61,838 bases of DNA from Crocosphaera sp. (GTDB taxonomy: Bacteria > Cyanobacteriota > Cyanobacteriia > Cyanobacteriales > Microcystaceae), in NCBI GenBank assembly GCA_030064935.1, contig JASJEA010000002.1:1-61838 (forward strand), written 5' to 3'. The translations under genes were made by a program, and so were the position numbers. The notes under the pieces are model-generated. The model was not told the DNA's origin. It did not search any database and saw only the letters and a list, made by a program, of their open reading frames with translations. Every line of letters begins with the position of its first letter. The first letter of the stretch is position 1. Shown here one piece after another: positions 16,836 through 26,378 of the stretch.

Positions 16836-18680
16836 TTAGTCAATATTATCAGAATCAAGGGTTTTGTGATTGACAGATAAAAAACGATTTGCTTCCTCTT
16901 TGTTTAGGGGCTTACTTAATAAATAGCCTTGCATTTCTTGGCAATCTAAATGGCTCAGTGCTTCTTGTTGCTCTTGGGTTTCTACTCCTTCAATTATTGC
17001 TCTAATTTGTAAAGTTTTGGCTAAGTTTAAAGCAGCAGAAATCATGAGCAGTTTTTGCTCATTTTTATTGATGTCTTTGACACAAGATTGAGCAATTTTA
17101 ATGGTGTCAAAAGGCAACTCAATCAGATGACTAAGAGAAGAATAACCACTTCCAAAATCATCGAGACACAGTTTAATTCCTAATTCTTTTAAATGATTTA
17201 GAGTTTCATGAATAATGTCCGTATTTTCTAAAATGGCTTGTTCTGTAAGTTCAAATTGCAACCACTGAGGCTCAATTTTTGTCTCTTCTAAAATTTTTTG
17301 AACACTTTTTAAAAAATCAGGGTTTTTCAACTGAATAGATGAGATATTAACTGAGATTGTTATGGTAGATAAACCCATATTTTTCCAAGCGATATGTTGA
17401 TCACAAGCTGCTTTTAAAACCCACTCACCTAAAGAATGAATTACCTCAGTTTGTTCAGCTACAGAAATGAATTTATTGGGTAAAATAAGACCTAATTCCT
17501 GATTATTCCAACGGACAAGAGCTTCCATTCCAGTAACTTCTCCTGTCTTGATATTAATCTGGGGTTGATAGTGTAAAAGGAATTTTTCTTGTTGCAGTTC
17601 TTTTTGTAAGACTGATTTGATTTTTGATAATTTTGCAGCTTTATCTTTAACAACTAATTGATTGAGAGAACGGTTAGTAACCATTTCTTTTTGATGATTT
17701 GATAAATTAAATTCTGCCTTACTTAAAAGTATTTCACTATCTTGACCATCTTGGGGATAAATAGCTATTCCTTGAGAAAATTCTAAATAAAATCTATTTT
17801 CTGAAATTACTAAGGGATGTTGAATTGTTTTAAGAATTCGTTGAGAAATTACATTTATCTCTTTAATATACTCAATTTGTGTAAATAGAATAGCAAATTG
17901 ATCATCTCGCCAACGGGCGATCATATCGCTGCCTCTTAAACTATTATTTAATCGTCTTGCTACTTCTTCTAAAATATGATCTCCTGTTTCGTAGCCCCAA
18001 CGATTATTAATCTCGCGAAAATGGTTAATATCTAAGAACATAATACCTAGATGAAACTCATTACGTGTGGCATTTTTAAGGGCAATGGATAAGGATTCTT
18101 TGAAGAGGTTTTGATTAGCTAATTTAGTTAAGGGATCTTGATAGTCTTCTCCTTGAAGAGTAATCAAAGGATTAATAGTCGATTGATGATCAAATTTTGG
18201 TTTTACATTGAGTATTTCAGAAGAAGAAACTTCCATACTCGCCAGAGAAACCTGGATGCTTTGAGAAGATAAACAGGTGGCGGGTTCTGATTGAATATGG
18301 TTATGGTTAATAGGAGTAATGGTTTGACAGGGTTTATTCATGACATAAAATGTGGCATTTACCTCGCAGCCAAAGTTGACCAAATCCCCTTGTTTTAGTT
18401 CTCTAACCAAGCATTTTTCGCCATTAACATAAATACCGTTACAACTTTTATTGCCATCAATGTCTCCGTCAAGAATCCAATAGGTTTCTTCATTGTTTAC
18501 CCGACTTGTTCGACGCATCAGGGTAGCATGATGACGTGAAGCTTGTTCAGAGTTAATCACAATCGAACTACGTTTACTGCGGCCAATGGAGTAAATTTCT
18601 TCTTCTAAAGATAAGGTTTGGCGATATTTTTTATCTTCGATGATCAAGAGGTAGCGATTACGTTGATTAGAGGTTTTCAT
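16836..18680 (-). CDS. FHA-GGDEF-EAL signalling protein
   Basis: 614 residues, no membrane segment. FHA domain at about 27-112 (IGRSKRSSIVI, SRHHATL, GIYVNGE), which binds phosphothreonine. GGDEF domain at about 180-345, with the signature replaced by RWRDDQF, so it should not make c-di-GMP. EAL domain at about 360-605 with MEALVRW, FELTE, LDDFGSGYSSL and EGVET intact, so a working c-di-GMP phosphodiesterase is likely, perhaps with the GGDEF as a GTP sensor. The FHA domain suggests control by a Ser/Thr kinase; such kinases occur at 38-40 kb. Single gene. Confidence 0.9.
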   Translation of the reverse strand: MKTSNQRNRYLLIIEDKKYRQTLSLEEEIYSIGRSKRSSIVINSEQASRHHATLMRRTSRVNNEETYWILDGDIDGNKSCNGIYVNGEKCLVRELKQGDLVNFGCEVNATFYVMNKPCQTITPINHNHIQSEPATCLSSQSIQVSLASMEVSSSEILNVKPKFDHQSTINPLITLQGEDYQDPLTKLANQNLFKESLSIALKNATRNEFHLGIMFLDINHFREINNRWGYETGDHILEEVARRLNNSLRGSDMIARWRDDQFAILFTQIEYIKEINVISQRILKTIQHPLVISENRFYLEFSQGIAIYPQDGQDSEILLSKAEFNLSNHQKEMVTNRSLNQLVVKDKAAKLSKIKSVLQKELQQEKFLLHYQPQINIKTGEVTGMEALVRWNNQELGLILPNKFISVAEQTEVIHSLGEWVLKAACDQHIAWKNMGLSTITISVNISSIQLKNPDFLKSVQKILEETKIEPQWLQFELTEQAILENTDIIHETLNHLKELGIKLCLDDFGSGYSSLSHLIELPFDTIKIAQSCVKDINKNEQKLLMISAALNLAKTLQIRAIIEGVETQEQQEALSHLDCQEMQGYLLSKPLNKEEANRFLSVNHKTLDSDNID

Positions 18681-19108
18681 GGTTTTAAAAATATGATAAA
18701 TAACTAAATGAGGGTTAAGGTTCTTGGAATAATTATATATCTATTCAAGGGCAGTGGTAAAAGAATAGTTCTTGCTCAAATTCTTTAATAGTCATGTCAT
18801 AGATATGATTAAGTTTATGATTTCCTGATATTAGGAGCAAGTTAGTAAAAACTGAAACAATTAAGAGTAATCGATAGATGCTTTTGTCTAGGGATGGAAA
18901 TAAGCTGATGTTTTTCATTATTTTTTGTTGATGGCTTCCTTTATTTTTTAATTGAATCATGATTAAACCTTAGATATAACGTTAGTGAGGAGTTATGATT
19001 GTTTAAACGGGACCATGAGGGTGGGAAACTTCTGAATTTGAATCAGTTATCTATCAATTGCTTTCTATCCAACTCAGGTTAGATACAAAAGACGGTTGGA
19101 TAAAGTGG
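18681..19108. other. Gene-poor stretch with one doubtful small ORF
   Basis: A 71-codon minus-strand frame (18745-18960) has one hydrophobic segment (SIYRLLLIVSVFTNLLLISG) but no recognised family and no clear ribosome site. It could be a small membrane protein or chance. Nothing else is visible here. Confidence 0.3.
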
Positions 19109-19882
19109 TTAGCGAGCTTCTATGCTTCGGTAAGACAAAATGTTGTCTATATAGGGTTTAGGGATGCCACTGTCTCCCGGCAAAGCTTTTATTGTGCCGA
19201 TATCCATTTGTTTAATAGAGCGATCGCAACCGGAACCCCCACCACTATTAGAAGCATCCATACTTTTGACCCAAGCGGTACCCCTGAGTTGACCTTGAGA
19301 TATCTTTAAATCAGTATCTGGTGCGTCAACAAAAGCACTAATCATAGTGGTGTCACTAATATCGATAGGTTGAAAAGTAGAGTGACTATAGACTTCTAAT
19401 TTACTGGGATCATCGGGATCACCGATATAGGTAGTCACTGGATCTAAGGCCCCTGCACAACTGGTAGAGGAACCATGAGAGACTCCCTTACCTGACATGG
19501 TGAGGACTCCACTGACATGAATGACGACTTTGGTTCCTTCCGGGGGATTAATACGAATTTGTGAGTTACTAAGAATGACATCTCCTGTGAAGTGATAATG
19601 GTAAACGCCATCGAGAGGAACATCACTGGTGCGATCATTAATGGTTTCACATTCAGAGCCCGCATCACCCCCCCAACTATTATCCGAAGTGCGAGGTAAG
19701 GTAATGTAACAGTTACTGGCGTTGAGAGAACTCAAGTCATAAGCACCAGCAGGAATCGAGGGAAGAGCAGGTAAATCTTCTGTGACTTGTGTCACCTCTG
19801 CAGGGGGAATTATCTTAGCTCCATTTATAGCGATGGCCGTAGTATCTATTCTTTTAGATATTAATTTATTTTGACGTTTCAT
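19109..19882 (-). CDS. Surface/pilus-type beta protein (DUF7305-like), N-terminally truncated
   Basis: 257 residues. The C-terminal part resembles the beta-rich domain found in PilX-like and secreted cyanobacterial proteins: GTKVVIHVSGVLTMSGKG, LEVYSHSTFQPIDIS, MISAFVDAPDTDLKI and LRGTAWVKSMDASN. The N-terminus lacks a signal peptide or prepilin leader, and an in-frame stop lies about 15 codons upstream of the first ATG. The gene therefore appears to have lost its export signal, or is a remnant. A Gly-rich loop with two Cys (GGGSGCDRS) may form a disulfide. Neighbours give no clue. Confidence 0.55.
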   Translation of the reverse strand: MKRQNKLISKRIDTTAIAINGAKIIPPAEVTQVTEDLPALPSIPAGAYDLSSLNASNCYITLPRTSDNSWGGDAGSECETINDRTSDVPLDGVYHYHFTGDVILSNSQIRINPPEGTKVVIHVSGVLTMSGKGVSHGSSTSCAGALDPVTTYIGDPDDPSKLEVYSHSTFQPIDISDTTMISAFVDAPDTDLKISQGQLRGTAWVKSMDASNSGGGSGCDRSIKQMDIGTIKALPGDSGIPKPYIDNILSYRSIEAR

Positions 19883-20244
19883 AGCTTGTACGGATCTATT
19901 TAAAATAATTTTTTTGTTATATCAGTGAATATAATGATATTGTCCTTGCAATTAAACAGGCTGTGATCAAAATCTCATAAGTTATGTATTTTTCGTCCTT
20001 GTCAAATTTTCTATCTTAAGTGCAAAAAGAGGACTCCGGTTACAGCGACAGCTTAAGGGTGAGAGTGTCAATTAGAATGTAGAATTACCTCCACCTCAAG
20101 TTGGAGGCTTGCAACCCTTTTTTTCGGTCAATTCTGGTTAATCAGTTTAAAAATAAGTTGCAAAAAAACCTCCAGAGGATGAAACAAGCATCATCACCCT
20201 AGGGGTTTGATCATAATATTTATAGGTTTAAGTGTGTTTTCGTG
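19883..20244. other. Intergenic stretch holding repeat R3
   Basis: No gene seen in 362 bases. It contains R3 (20067-20130) and otherwise AT-rich sequence. Confidence 0.6.
20067..20130 (+). repeat. Dispersed repeat, copy R3
   Basis: GTCAATTAGAATG, then a near-identical run to R2 through CCTCCACCTCAAGTTGGAGG and CTTG, then CCCTTTTTTTCGGTCA, a 3' tail shared with R4 rather than R1/R2. This is the short subtype. Confidence 0.75.
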
Positions 20245-20553
20245 CTATCGATTTTTCTGATATTCTTCTAATAAATCCAATAAATTCATTTGACATTGCA
20301 TGGGTAATAGTTCGATCAAAGGCACTTCTTTTCTTCCTCCCCCCAAAGAAACGGGGATATCACGGAGAATATCAATAACAGTGTCTTCTGTTAAGTGATC
20401 ATTTTCCAGCAAAGAATAGACTTTTTCGGCCACCGTAGTATGTAAATGAGCATCTGATAGATATAAATGCCATTTCGCCACATCAATATAGATATTTTCC
20501 CCAATTTCGGCTGCCAGAGCTTCAACCGCTTGGGTAACATTAGAATTAGCCAT
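20245..20553 (-). CDS. Conserved cyanobacterial protein (DUF3181-type)
   Basis: 102 residues from the ATG at 20553, chosen because the conserved family start is MANSNVTQAVEALAAEIGEN; an 11-codon longer frame exists. The sequence IYIDVAKWHLYLSDAHLHTT is the recognisable core. Soluble, mostly helical, function unknown. It overlaps the upstream 2TM gene by eight bases, so the two are translationally coupled. Confidence 0.8.
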   Translation of the reverse strand: MANSNVTQAVEALAAEIGENIYIDVAKWHLYLSDAHLHTTVAEKVYSLLENDHLTEDTVIDILRDIPVSLGGGRKEVPLIELLPMQCQMNLLDLLEEYQKNR

Positions 20554-20797
20554 GAGATTTTTGAGAGTAGTCGGCGATCGCTGCAATATAGAGTAAATGT
20601 CCCAATAAAATCAACCCCCAAATACCTGAAAACCAGATAATCCAGTTCCAGTCTGCTTGTTTAACATTATGGACAAACCAAACTCCTGAATTACAAGCTA
20701 AGAAAGCAGCCACATGAACAGCAAACGTCATGCGATCATCAAGACGACGAAACTCAGGATCGGCGCGATCGGGTTTACGAGGCCAACGAGGGGGCAT
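20546..20797 (-). CDS. 2TM-domain small membrane protein
   Basis: 83 residues. A basic N-terminus (PRWPRKPDRADPEFRRLDDR) is followed by two membrane helices, about 24-44 and 52-73, with the NWIIWFSGIWGLILLGHLL pattern of the 2TM family. Function unknown. First gene of a two-gene unit with the DUF3181-type gene; divergent from fabZ. Confidence 0.8.
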   Translation of the reverse strand: MPPRWPRKPDRADPEFRRLDDRMTFAVHVAAFLACNSGVWFVHNVKQADWNWIIWFSGIWGLILLGHLLYIAAIADYSQKSHG

Positions 20798-20924
20798 AGG
20801 GATTAAACATATATATAACTTCCATTTCCCATCCTATCAGAAATTTTCCCTTAGCAACTGCTAAGAAATATGAAATGATCTCAAAGTTTGCTCGAATATG
20901 AAACAATGAGAAAGGATTATTTAT

Positions 20925-21434
20925 ATGGATGGCTCATTAATTACTATGTCTAATGTAACTGATAACTCGGTTGAGAAAACCTCTGAAAATCAGGATATTC
21001 AAACCACCTTTACAGTTCAAGAAATAAGAGAATTATTACCCCATCGTTATCCCTTTGCTTTGGTGGATCGTATCATTGATTATGTTCCTGGTCAAAAAGC
21101 AGTTGGAATTAAAAATGTAACTATTAACGAGCCATTTTTTCCTGGGCATATCCCTAGTTTACCCCTGATGCCGGGAGTGTTAATTGTAGAATCGATGGCA
21201 CAAGTTGGAGGAGTTGTTCTAACATTATTACCAGGAATGAAAGGAGTATTTTTTGCTTTTGCTGGTATTGATAAAGTGCGTTTTCGTCGTCCGGTGGTTC
21301 CCGGAGATCAATTAATTATGACGGTGGAATTATTAACCTTAAAACGAAATCGAATTGCCAAAATGCAAGGAAAGGGCACTGTAGATGGAGAGGTTGCTGT
21401 TCAAGGAGAAATGTTATTTTCTCGGATTGATTGA
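20925..21434 (+). CDS. fabZ: 3-hydroxyacyl-ACP dehydratase FabZ
   Basis: 169 residues, hot-dog fold enzyme that dehydrates 3-hydroxyacyl-ACP in fatty acid elongation. The catalytic His is in [20 protein letters not shown] and the catalytic Glu in the same ES pair; [14 protein letters not shown] is the family N-terminal signature. The GHIPSLP stretch differs slightly from the common GHFPxxP. The ATG at 20925 has AAAGGA eight bases upstream; an ATG at 20946 is an alternative. Apparently monocistronic; divergent from the 2TM gene. Confidence 0.95.
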   Translation: MDGSLITMSNVTDNSVEKTSENQDIQTTFTVQEIRELLPHRYPFALVDRIIDYVPGQKAVGIKNVTINEPFFPGHIPSLPLMPGVLIVESMAQVGGVVLTLLPGMKGVFFAFAGIDKVRFRRPVVPGDQLIMTVELLTLKRNRIAKMQGKGTVDGEVAVQGEMLFSRID

Positions 21435-21528
21435 TAGCTGGTAAATGGATAATGAATTAAGGAACAATTTATTTTAAAATCCTGCTCATTATCCATGATT
21501 AAATCTTTACTATTTACTTTAAATATCA

Positions 21529-22869
21529 TCAGTTTAATCGGTTAGTAACTCTCATCTTAAAATTACTAGGAGGAGCAACAGTTATCCCCCGACGAACTGC
21601 TTTAATAGGACGGTTAGAGTTGAGTTTTAATTGATAGTTGGATAAAAAAGTAGCCAAGACAATTTTCATTTCCATTTTAGCTAATTCCATACCAATACAA
21701 CGATGAATTCCTCCCCCAAAAGGAAAGTATTCATAGGGGGAAAATTGCCTTTCTAAAAATCTTTCGGGACGAAATTGTTGCGGTTGAGGATAAATATCTT
21801 CTCGATGATGAACTAAATAAATAACGGGGGCAAAAACAGTACCTGCTTGAAACTGATACCCCATTAATTCTAAGGGAGTTTTTAAAATGCGAAGAAAAGT
21901 CATTAAAACCACTGGATAAATACGCAGTGTTTCACTACAAACTGCATCTAAATAGGGTAAGTTCATGATGGATATTAAATTAGTCTCATTTTCGATATTA
22001 TCAAGATGCCATCGCAGTTTAGTTTCAATTTCTGGATAATAATGAATCCAATACAACGCCCATGTTAAACTAGAAGCAGTTGTTTCATGACCGGCAACTA
22101 AAAGAGTGATTAATTCATCGTGTAATTCTTGATCTGTTAGGGGTTTTCCTGTTTCATCTTTGGCCAGCATTAACAGGCTCAAAATATCTTCTCCTTGATA
22201 TTTTTTTTGTTGACGACGCTGTTTGATTTCGTCATAAATTAAGTAATCAATTTTAGCTTTAATGCTTAAAAAACGCCCCCAAGGTGTCCATTCACCCCAA
22301 TCTTTTTGAAGAAATGGCAAAAAAATAACAGCAGCACTCACGGGAGAATCAAAAAAAGATAACCAGACTTTTAACAAGTTTTTTAACTGTTCATAACGTT
22401 CTCCTGTTGTCATGCCAAACACCGCTTTTAAAATTACTTTTAAAGTAATTTCTTGCATAATATCACGAACATTAAAATTTTGATTAATTGTTAGATATTG
22501 AGTTACTTCATTAGTAATATCATGAATTAACTGACGATAGTTTTCTAGTCTTTCTCCATGAAAGGGTGGCATCAGTAATTTTCGCTCTCTTTGATGTTTA
22601 TCTCCTTGTAAAAATAGGATAGAGTTCTCACCTAAAAAAGTTTTTAAAAAACCCCCTCCTATCGGGGTTCTAAATTGTGTTTTATCCTTAGTAAAAATTT
22701 CTTTAATAGCTTCAGGATTACTCAGATAAACAAAAGGGGTTTCTACACTGCCACTACAAAATATATCCCCATACTTCTGATAATTTAACTCTAAATCTTG
22801 CAAAGGGTAAAAAATAAATTTAAACGTTCTTAACAGTCTTGGTGTAGAGACAAAAGGGGGTAAATTCAT
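21529..22869 (-). CDS. Cytochrome P450 (CYP110-like)
   Basis: 446 residues, soluble P450. Visible landmarks: the I-helix LLVAGHETTASSLTW, the K-helix ETLR (ExxR), and the heme loop FPFGGGIHRCIGMELAKMEM with the Cys ligand. CYP110 enzymes are the common cyanobacterial P450s and include fatty-acid omega-hydroxylases; assignment rests on overall resemblance (PPFVSTPRLLRTFKFIFYPL start). It needs a ferredoxin/FNR electron source, encoded elsewhere. Convergent with fabZ. Confidence 0.9.
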   Translation of the reverse strand: MNLPPFVSTPRLLRTFKFIFYPLQDLELNYQKYGDIFCSGSVETPFVYLSNPEAIKEIFTKDKTQFRTPIGGGFLKTFLGENSILFLQGDKHQRERKLLMPPFHGERLENYRQLIHDITNEVTQYLTINQNFNVRDIMQEITLKVILKAVFGMTTGERYEQLKNLLKVWLSFFDSPVSAAVIFLPFLQKDWGEWTPWGRFLSIKAKIDYLIYDEIKQRRQQKKYQGEDILSLLMLAKDETGKPLTDQELHDELITLLVAGHETTASSLTWALYWIHYYPEIETKLRWHLDNIENETNLISIMNLPYLDAVCSETLRIYPVVLMTFLRILKTPLELMGYQFQAGTVFAPVIYLVHHREDIYPQPQQFRPERFLERQFSPYEYFPFGGGIHRCIGMELAKMEMKIVLATFLSNYQLKLNSNRPIKAVRRGITVAPPSNFKMRVTNRLN

Positions 22870-23098
22870 AGCAGTTTTTCACAATTGTTATCAATTTAAA
22901 CTTCGATTTTTAATATTTACTGAATTACAATTAATGTAATAAATCATAACATAAAAAATATTGATTTGCAAAACTTTAGTAAAAAAATAAAATCTTAATG
23001 ATTTGAAAAATAATCATCATTTGTCCACAAAAAATAGATACAATTTTTCCCTAGTCGGTTACAATGACTACAGAATTCTCTGCTAAGGTAAAGTCACT

Positions 23099-23437
23099 AT
23101 GAATCAAAGCAGTAGTCAAGGGATGCACATACACAAACTCACTGGATTAGAGCCGAGACATTTTGCTGATTTAGTGAGAGCATCACAATTAGTTTTTGAT
23201 CCTACAGGTGGTGTATTTGGAAGACATTTAAAGGTAGATTGGTCTTGGTTTGATATCTCGCCCCATATTCTCGATAACTTGAGAAAATTAGGAGAAAAAT
23301 ATCAATATTCATCTCCTCATGTTCCCATGGAAATTATTTGGGTTCAATTAACCCCAGAAACCCGTAGTTGGTTTATTGATCACAAAGAGAGTTTATGGCA
23401 AATAGAAGAAGCATTGCCACCAATTGACGAAGATTAG
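23099..23437 (+). CDS. Conserved hypothetical protein
   Basis: 112 residues, soluble, acidic end (EEALPPIDED). Trp-rich centre: VDWSWFDISPHILDNLRKLG, IIWVQLTPETRSWFIDHKE. I do not recognise a named domain. AAGGTAAAG before the ATG offers a ribosome site. Coding-like composition and an intact frame support a real gene. It stands alone after a 229-base AT-rich spacer. Confidence 0.65.
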   Translation: MNQSSSQGMHIHKLTGLEPRHFADLVRASQLVFDPTGGVFGRHLKVDWSWFDISPHILDNLRKLGEKYQYSSPHVPMEIIWVQLTPETRSWFIDHKESLWQIEEALPPIDED

Positions 23438-23522
23438 ATGTTCCTAGACTTAGTTATCTAATTCCGCAAATTTTTGAAACTATTTTCTACAATATCGATC
23501 AGAAAAATGCGGACTTTTTTTC

Positions 23523-23777
23523 TTACTTATATTTAAGTTTTAACACAAGAATAGGAAAGGCTAAAATAAAGGTGGCAACATTGGTCATAATGACGGGAAT
23601 ATCTTCTAGAAAGAATCCATAAATGATCCACAATAATACCCCGCTACAAAACATCAGAAACATCCCTAGAGAAATGTCCTTAGTAGAGCGAGTTTTCCAA
23701 GTTTTTAGCATTTGGGGAAAAAAAGAAATGGTGGTTAAGTTTCCTGCCAATAAACCGATCCAAGTAATAGAAGTCAT
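23523..23777 (-). CDS. SemiSWEET (PQ-loop) sugar transporter
   Basis: 84 residues with three membrane helices, one half of a SWEET transporter, working as a dimer in the inner membrane. The PQ motif is in TTISFFPQMLKTWKTRSTKD; the second helix begins MFLMFCSGVLLWIIYGFF, and ATFILAFPILVL forms the third. The ATG at 23777 is preferred over a TTG two codons upstream. Substrate is probably a small sugar (inference from family). Confidence 0.88.
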   Translation of the reverse strand: MTSITWIGLLAGNLTTISFFPQMLKTWKTRSTKDISLGMFLMFCSGVLLWIIYGFFLEDIPVIMTNVATFILAFPILVLKLKYK

Positions 23778-23906
23778 AACCAATAAATAATACTCAATTA
23801 ATCATTACCAAAGAATAATAATAACAAAAATATGATCATCATCATTCCTATAACCAAATTAAGGTAAACTCAAAATGATTGCTATGAAATCATTATATTA
23901 ACCTTT

Positions 23907-24599
23907 ATGAACCAGTCTGCTACTTATTCCACTAACCAAGCAAAATTACGTGAGTTAATGCAGCAAGCAGGAATTGTTAGCTTTGAAGAATTAAGCCAAG
24001 TTTCCGGTGTTTCTCAATGGCAGTTAAACCGACTATTAGCGGGCTTACTTCCTAACCTATCCATTGCCATGCTACTCCAAATCTCGAAAGCCTTACAAGT
24101 ACCTTTACAACAATTATTAACAGAGTTTGAAACTGCTCAATCTTTAAAAGAAGATTGGACAATTGTTAGTGCAGATATTTCCGAAATAACGGCTACGGAA
24201 TCAACGGAATTTCAACAAGAATATCAACAATTGCAACAGCAACTAAACAACCAAAAAGAGAGTCTAGAAAAAGACTTTCAATCCTCTACTATAGCCACCT
24301 TAGAATCCTGGTTACTGCAATGGCCAACGGCTGCTATTGTTGCTCAAAAAAACCCTGAGATTTCCGCCGTTAAATTATTACCCCTGGTTAAACCTGTTTT
24401 TGAATTATTAAAAAAATGGGGGCTGGAAATGAAAGGAACTGTTGGAGAAGTGGTTCCCTACGATCCTCAATTTCATCAACTCTTAGAAGGAGGAGGGGCA
24501 GCTACATCAGGAGATCCCGTCATCATTCGTTATGTGGGCTATACTCAAGGAGAAAAATTGTTATATAGAGCTAAAGTTACTCCTGTGAAAGAAGATTAA
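23907..24599 (+). CDS. Helix-turn-helix / GrpE-like fusion protein
   Basis: 230 residues. N-terminal XRE-type helix-turn-helix at about 10-70 (FEELSQVSGVSQWQLNRLLA ... LLQISKALQVPLQQLL). Residues 95-125 are a Gln/Glu-rich coiled coil. The C-terminal part (about 165-228) resembles the GrpE beta domain: VVPYDPQFHQLLEGGG corresponds to FDPNLHEAV of GrpE, and GYTQGEKLLYRAKVTPV to KGYxLGDRVLRPAxVxV. GrpE is the nucleotide exchange factor of DnaK. This protein may couple DNA binding or protein contacts to an Hsp70-type partner. Single gene, followed by a large hairpin. Confidence 0.75.
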   Translation: MNQSATYSTNQAKLRELMQQAGIVSFEELSQVSGVSQWQLNRLLAGLLPNLSIAMLLQISKALQVPLQQLLTEFETAQSLKEDWTIVSADISEITATESTEFQQEYQQLQQQLNNQKESLEKDFQSSTIATLESWLLQWPTAAIVAQKNPEISAVKLLPLVKPVFELLKKWGLEMKGTVGEVVPYDPQFHQLLEGGGAATSGDPVIIRYVGYTQGEKLLYRAKVTPVKED

Positions 24600-24667
24600 A
24601 GTTAATGATACATTTCTGATTTTTCGTTACAAATATTCATAAAAAAGGAACTTTTCTCCATTTTTAG

Positions 24668-24702
24668 GGAGGTTTTTGTCAAGATAGTTTGACATTTCCT
24701 CC
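24668..24702. terminator. Imperfect hairpin after the HTH-GrpE-like gene
   Basis: GGAGG (24668-24672) pairs with CCTCC (24698-24702) and, inside a symmetric T-rich internal loop, GTCAA pairs with TTGAC. It lies about 70 bases after the stop and may terminate transcription or stabilise the 3' end. Confidence 0.4.
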
Positions 24703-24828
24703 AAAAACTCTATTCCGTTACATTTGATACTTACATTTCTAGTGACATCTTCTTATGCTTAATGGCTAAGGCTGCTGTTGAATTTGGCTTGAGAGCATCC
24801 TTTTGTTGAATTGGTAATCATAAACTTT

Positions 24829-25278
24829 ATGGCCCATCACGGAATTTTCATGTTATTAGAAAAATATCCTCAACTACGGCCAACTATTAAGCAGGGTCGC
24901 TATTTGCTAGGGTATACGGACGGAAGTGGGGACGATCAAGAGATTCCTGTCTTTTTATTGCGTTCCCCCTGGACTCAATTTTGTATTTGGGCCACCACAG
25001 ATGAAGTGGCCATACCCGCCGGCGGTGTTTTAGTTGTTACTGATGATTTAGAGTGGAGTGTGGAAAGTCATTGGAAAGCTTACAGTTTAGTCACCCCGGC
25101 TGTTTCCAACCCATCTCCAAAACGGACTCATCAAAAACAGTCTCAAACCATGACAACCCTGGCCGCCAAAATAGCTAGAGAAGAAGTCCAAAATGCCTCT
25201 TCTGAAGCCTTGGAGGGCAGAATGCAGGGCTTAGGAGACACCAGAACGAAACAAGGCCAGGTTTCTTCCCCATTGTGA
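24829..25278 (+). CDS. Conserved cyanobacterial hypothetical protein
   Basis: 149 residues from the ATG at 24829 (a TTG at 24811 opens the frame). Residues 1-95 look like a folded domain (HGIFMLLEKYPQLRPTIKQG, RYLLGYTDGSGDDQEIPVFL, FCIWATTDEVAIPAGGVLVV); residues 96-149 are a polar, probably disordered tail. No named family recognised. It is convergent with hypE, 53 bases apart. Confidence 0.65.
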   Translation: MAHHGIFMLLEKYPQLRPTIKQGRYLLGYTDGSGDDQEIPVFLLRSPWTQFCIWATTDEVAIPAGGVLVVTDDLEWSVESHWKAYSLVTPAVSNPSPKRTHQKQSQTMTTLAAKIAREEVQNASSEALEGRMQGLGDTRTKQGQVSSPL

Positions 25279-25331
25279 AGCGTACCCCAGAAGGTTTTTC
25301 CTCAATTCCTGTTTCCAACCGCCTGCTGCCT

Positions 25332-26378
25332 TCAACAAATTCTCGGTAACTGTTCTCCACTCAACATATCAACAATGCGTTGAGAACCGATTTTACTTTC
25401 TAGGGTAACTAAACCCATCCCTGTTCCCTTTCCAGTAACTTCACCAATGAGGGAAGCATCTGGGGAAAAAGATTGCATAATTTCTAAAGCTTTTTTAGCT
25501 GAATTTTTAGGAATAAAAGCAATGAATCTGCCCTCATTGGCCACATAGAGAGGATCGAAACCCAAAATTTCACAGGCCCCTTGTACATCCTCTCTAATAG
25601 CAATCATTATTTCCTTAATATTGATAGTAACACCAGCACTAGCAGCAATTTCATTTAAAGCACTGGCTAACCCCCCTCTGGTCAAATCTCTTAAACAATG
25701 AATTTCTATCCCTTGATTGAGCATTTCTAGGATAACTTGATGAAGAGGAGCGCAGTCACTTTCGATAGTCGTTTCTAACTCCAATCCGTCTCTAACTGCC
25801 ATAATAGAAATACCATGACGACCGATATCTCCACTAATTAAAATAGCATCTCCCGGTTGCACACTTTGGGGAGCAATTGTCTGCTCATGTTCAATAATTC
25901 CTACCCCTGTACTGTTAATAAAAATGCCATCTCCCTTGCCTCTATCAACTACTTTAGTATCTCCTGTAACTACTTTTACATTAGCTATTTCGGCTGCTTT
26001 TTTTAAAGATTGAATAACTCGCCATAAGGTTTCCATAGGCAGACCTTCTTCGATAATAAAACCTAAACTTAAATAAAGGGGACGTGCGCCACTCATCGCT
26101 AGATCATTGACCGTTCCGTTAATAGCTAAACTGCCAATATCCCCCCCAGGAAAAAAGAGCGGATGGATCACATAAGAATCTGTTGTAAAAGCAATTTTAG
26201 ACCCAGGAAGATTGATTACAGCAGAGTCGTGAGGGGGGATATGTTCTGGTAATTTAAAGACGGAAAAAACCATTTTTTCTAGTAGCTGCTGCATCAGTTT
26301 TCCCCCTCCCCCATGAGCTAATAAAACTTGAGGATATTGATCGAGAGGAATAGGGCAAGCTATATTGAAATCGTTCAT
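25332..26378 (-). CDS. hypE: Hydrogenase maturation protein HypE
   Basis: 348 residues, PurM-like ATPase. With HypF it converts carbamoyl phosphate into the cyanide ligands of the [NiFe] active site. Landmarks: [20 protein letters not shown] near the N-terminus, [12 protein letters not shown], and the C-terminal PRIC whose Cys carries the carbamoyl and then cyano group. Complete. No other hyp or hox/hup gene is in the window, so the maturation genes are scattered, as is common in unicellular cyanobacteria. Confidence 0.95.
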   Translation of the reverse strand: MNDFNIACPIPLDQYPQVLLAHGGGGKLMQQLLEKMVFSVFKLPEHIPPHDSAVINLPGSKIAFTTDSYVIHPLFFPGGDIGSLAINGTVNDLAMSGARPLYLSLGFIIEEGLPMETLWRVIQSLKKAAEIANVKVVTGDTKVVDRGKGDGIFINSTGVGIIEHEQTIAPQSVQPGDAILISGDIGRHGISIMAVRDGLELETTIESDCAPLHQVILEMLNQGIEIHCLRDLTRGGLASALNEIAASAGVTINIKEIMIAIREDVQGACEILGFDPLYVANEGRFIAFIPKNSAKKALEIMQSFSPDASLIGEVTGKGTGMGLVTLESKIGSQRIVDMLSGEQLPRIC

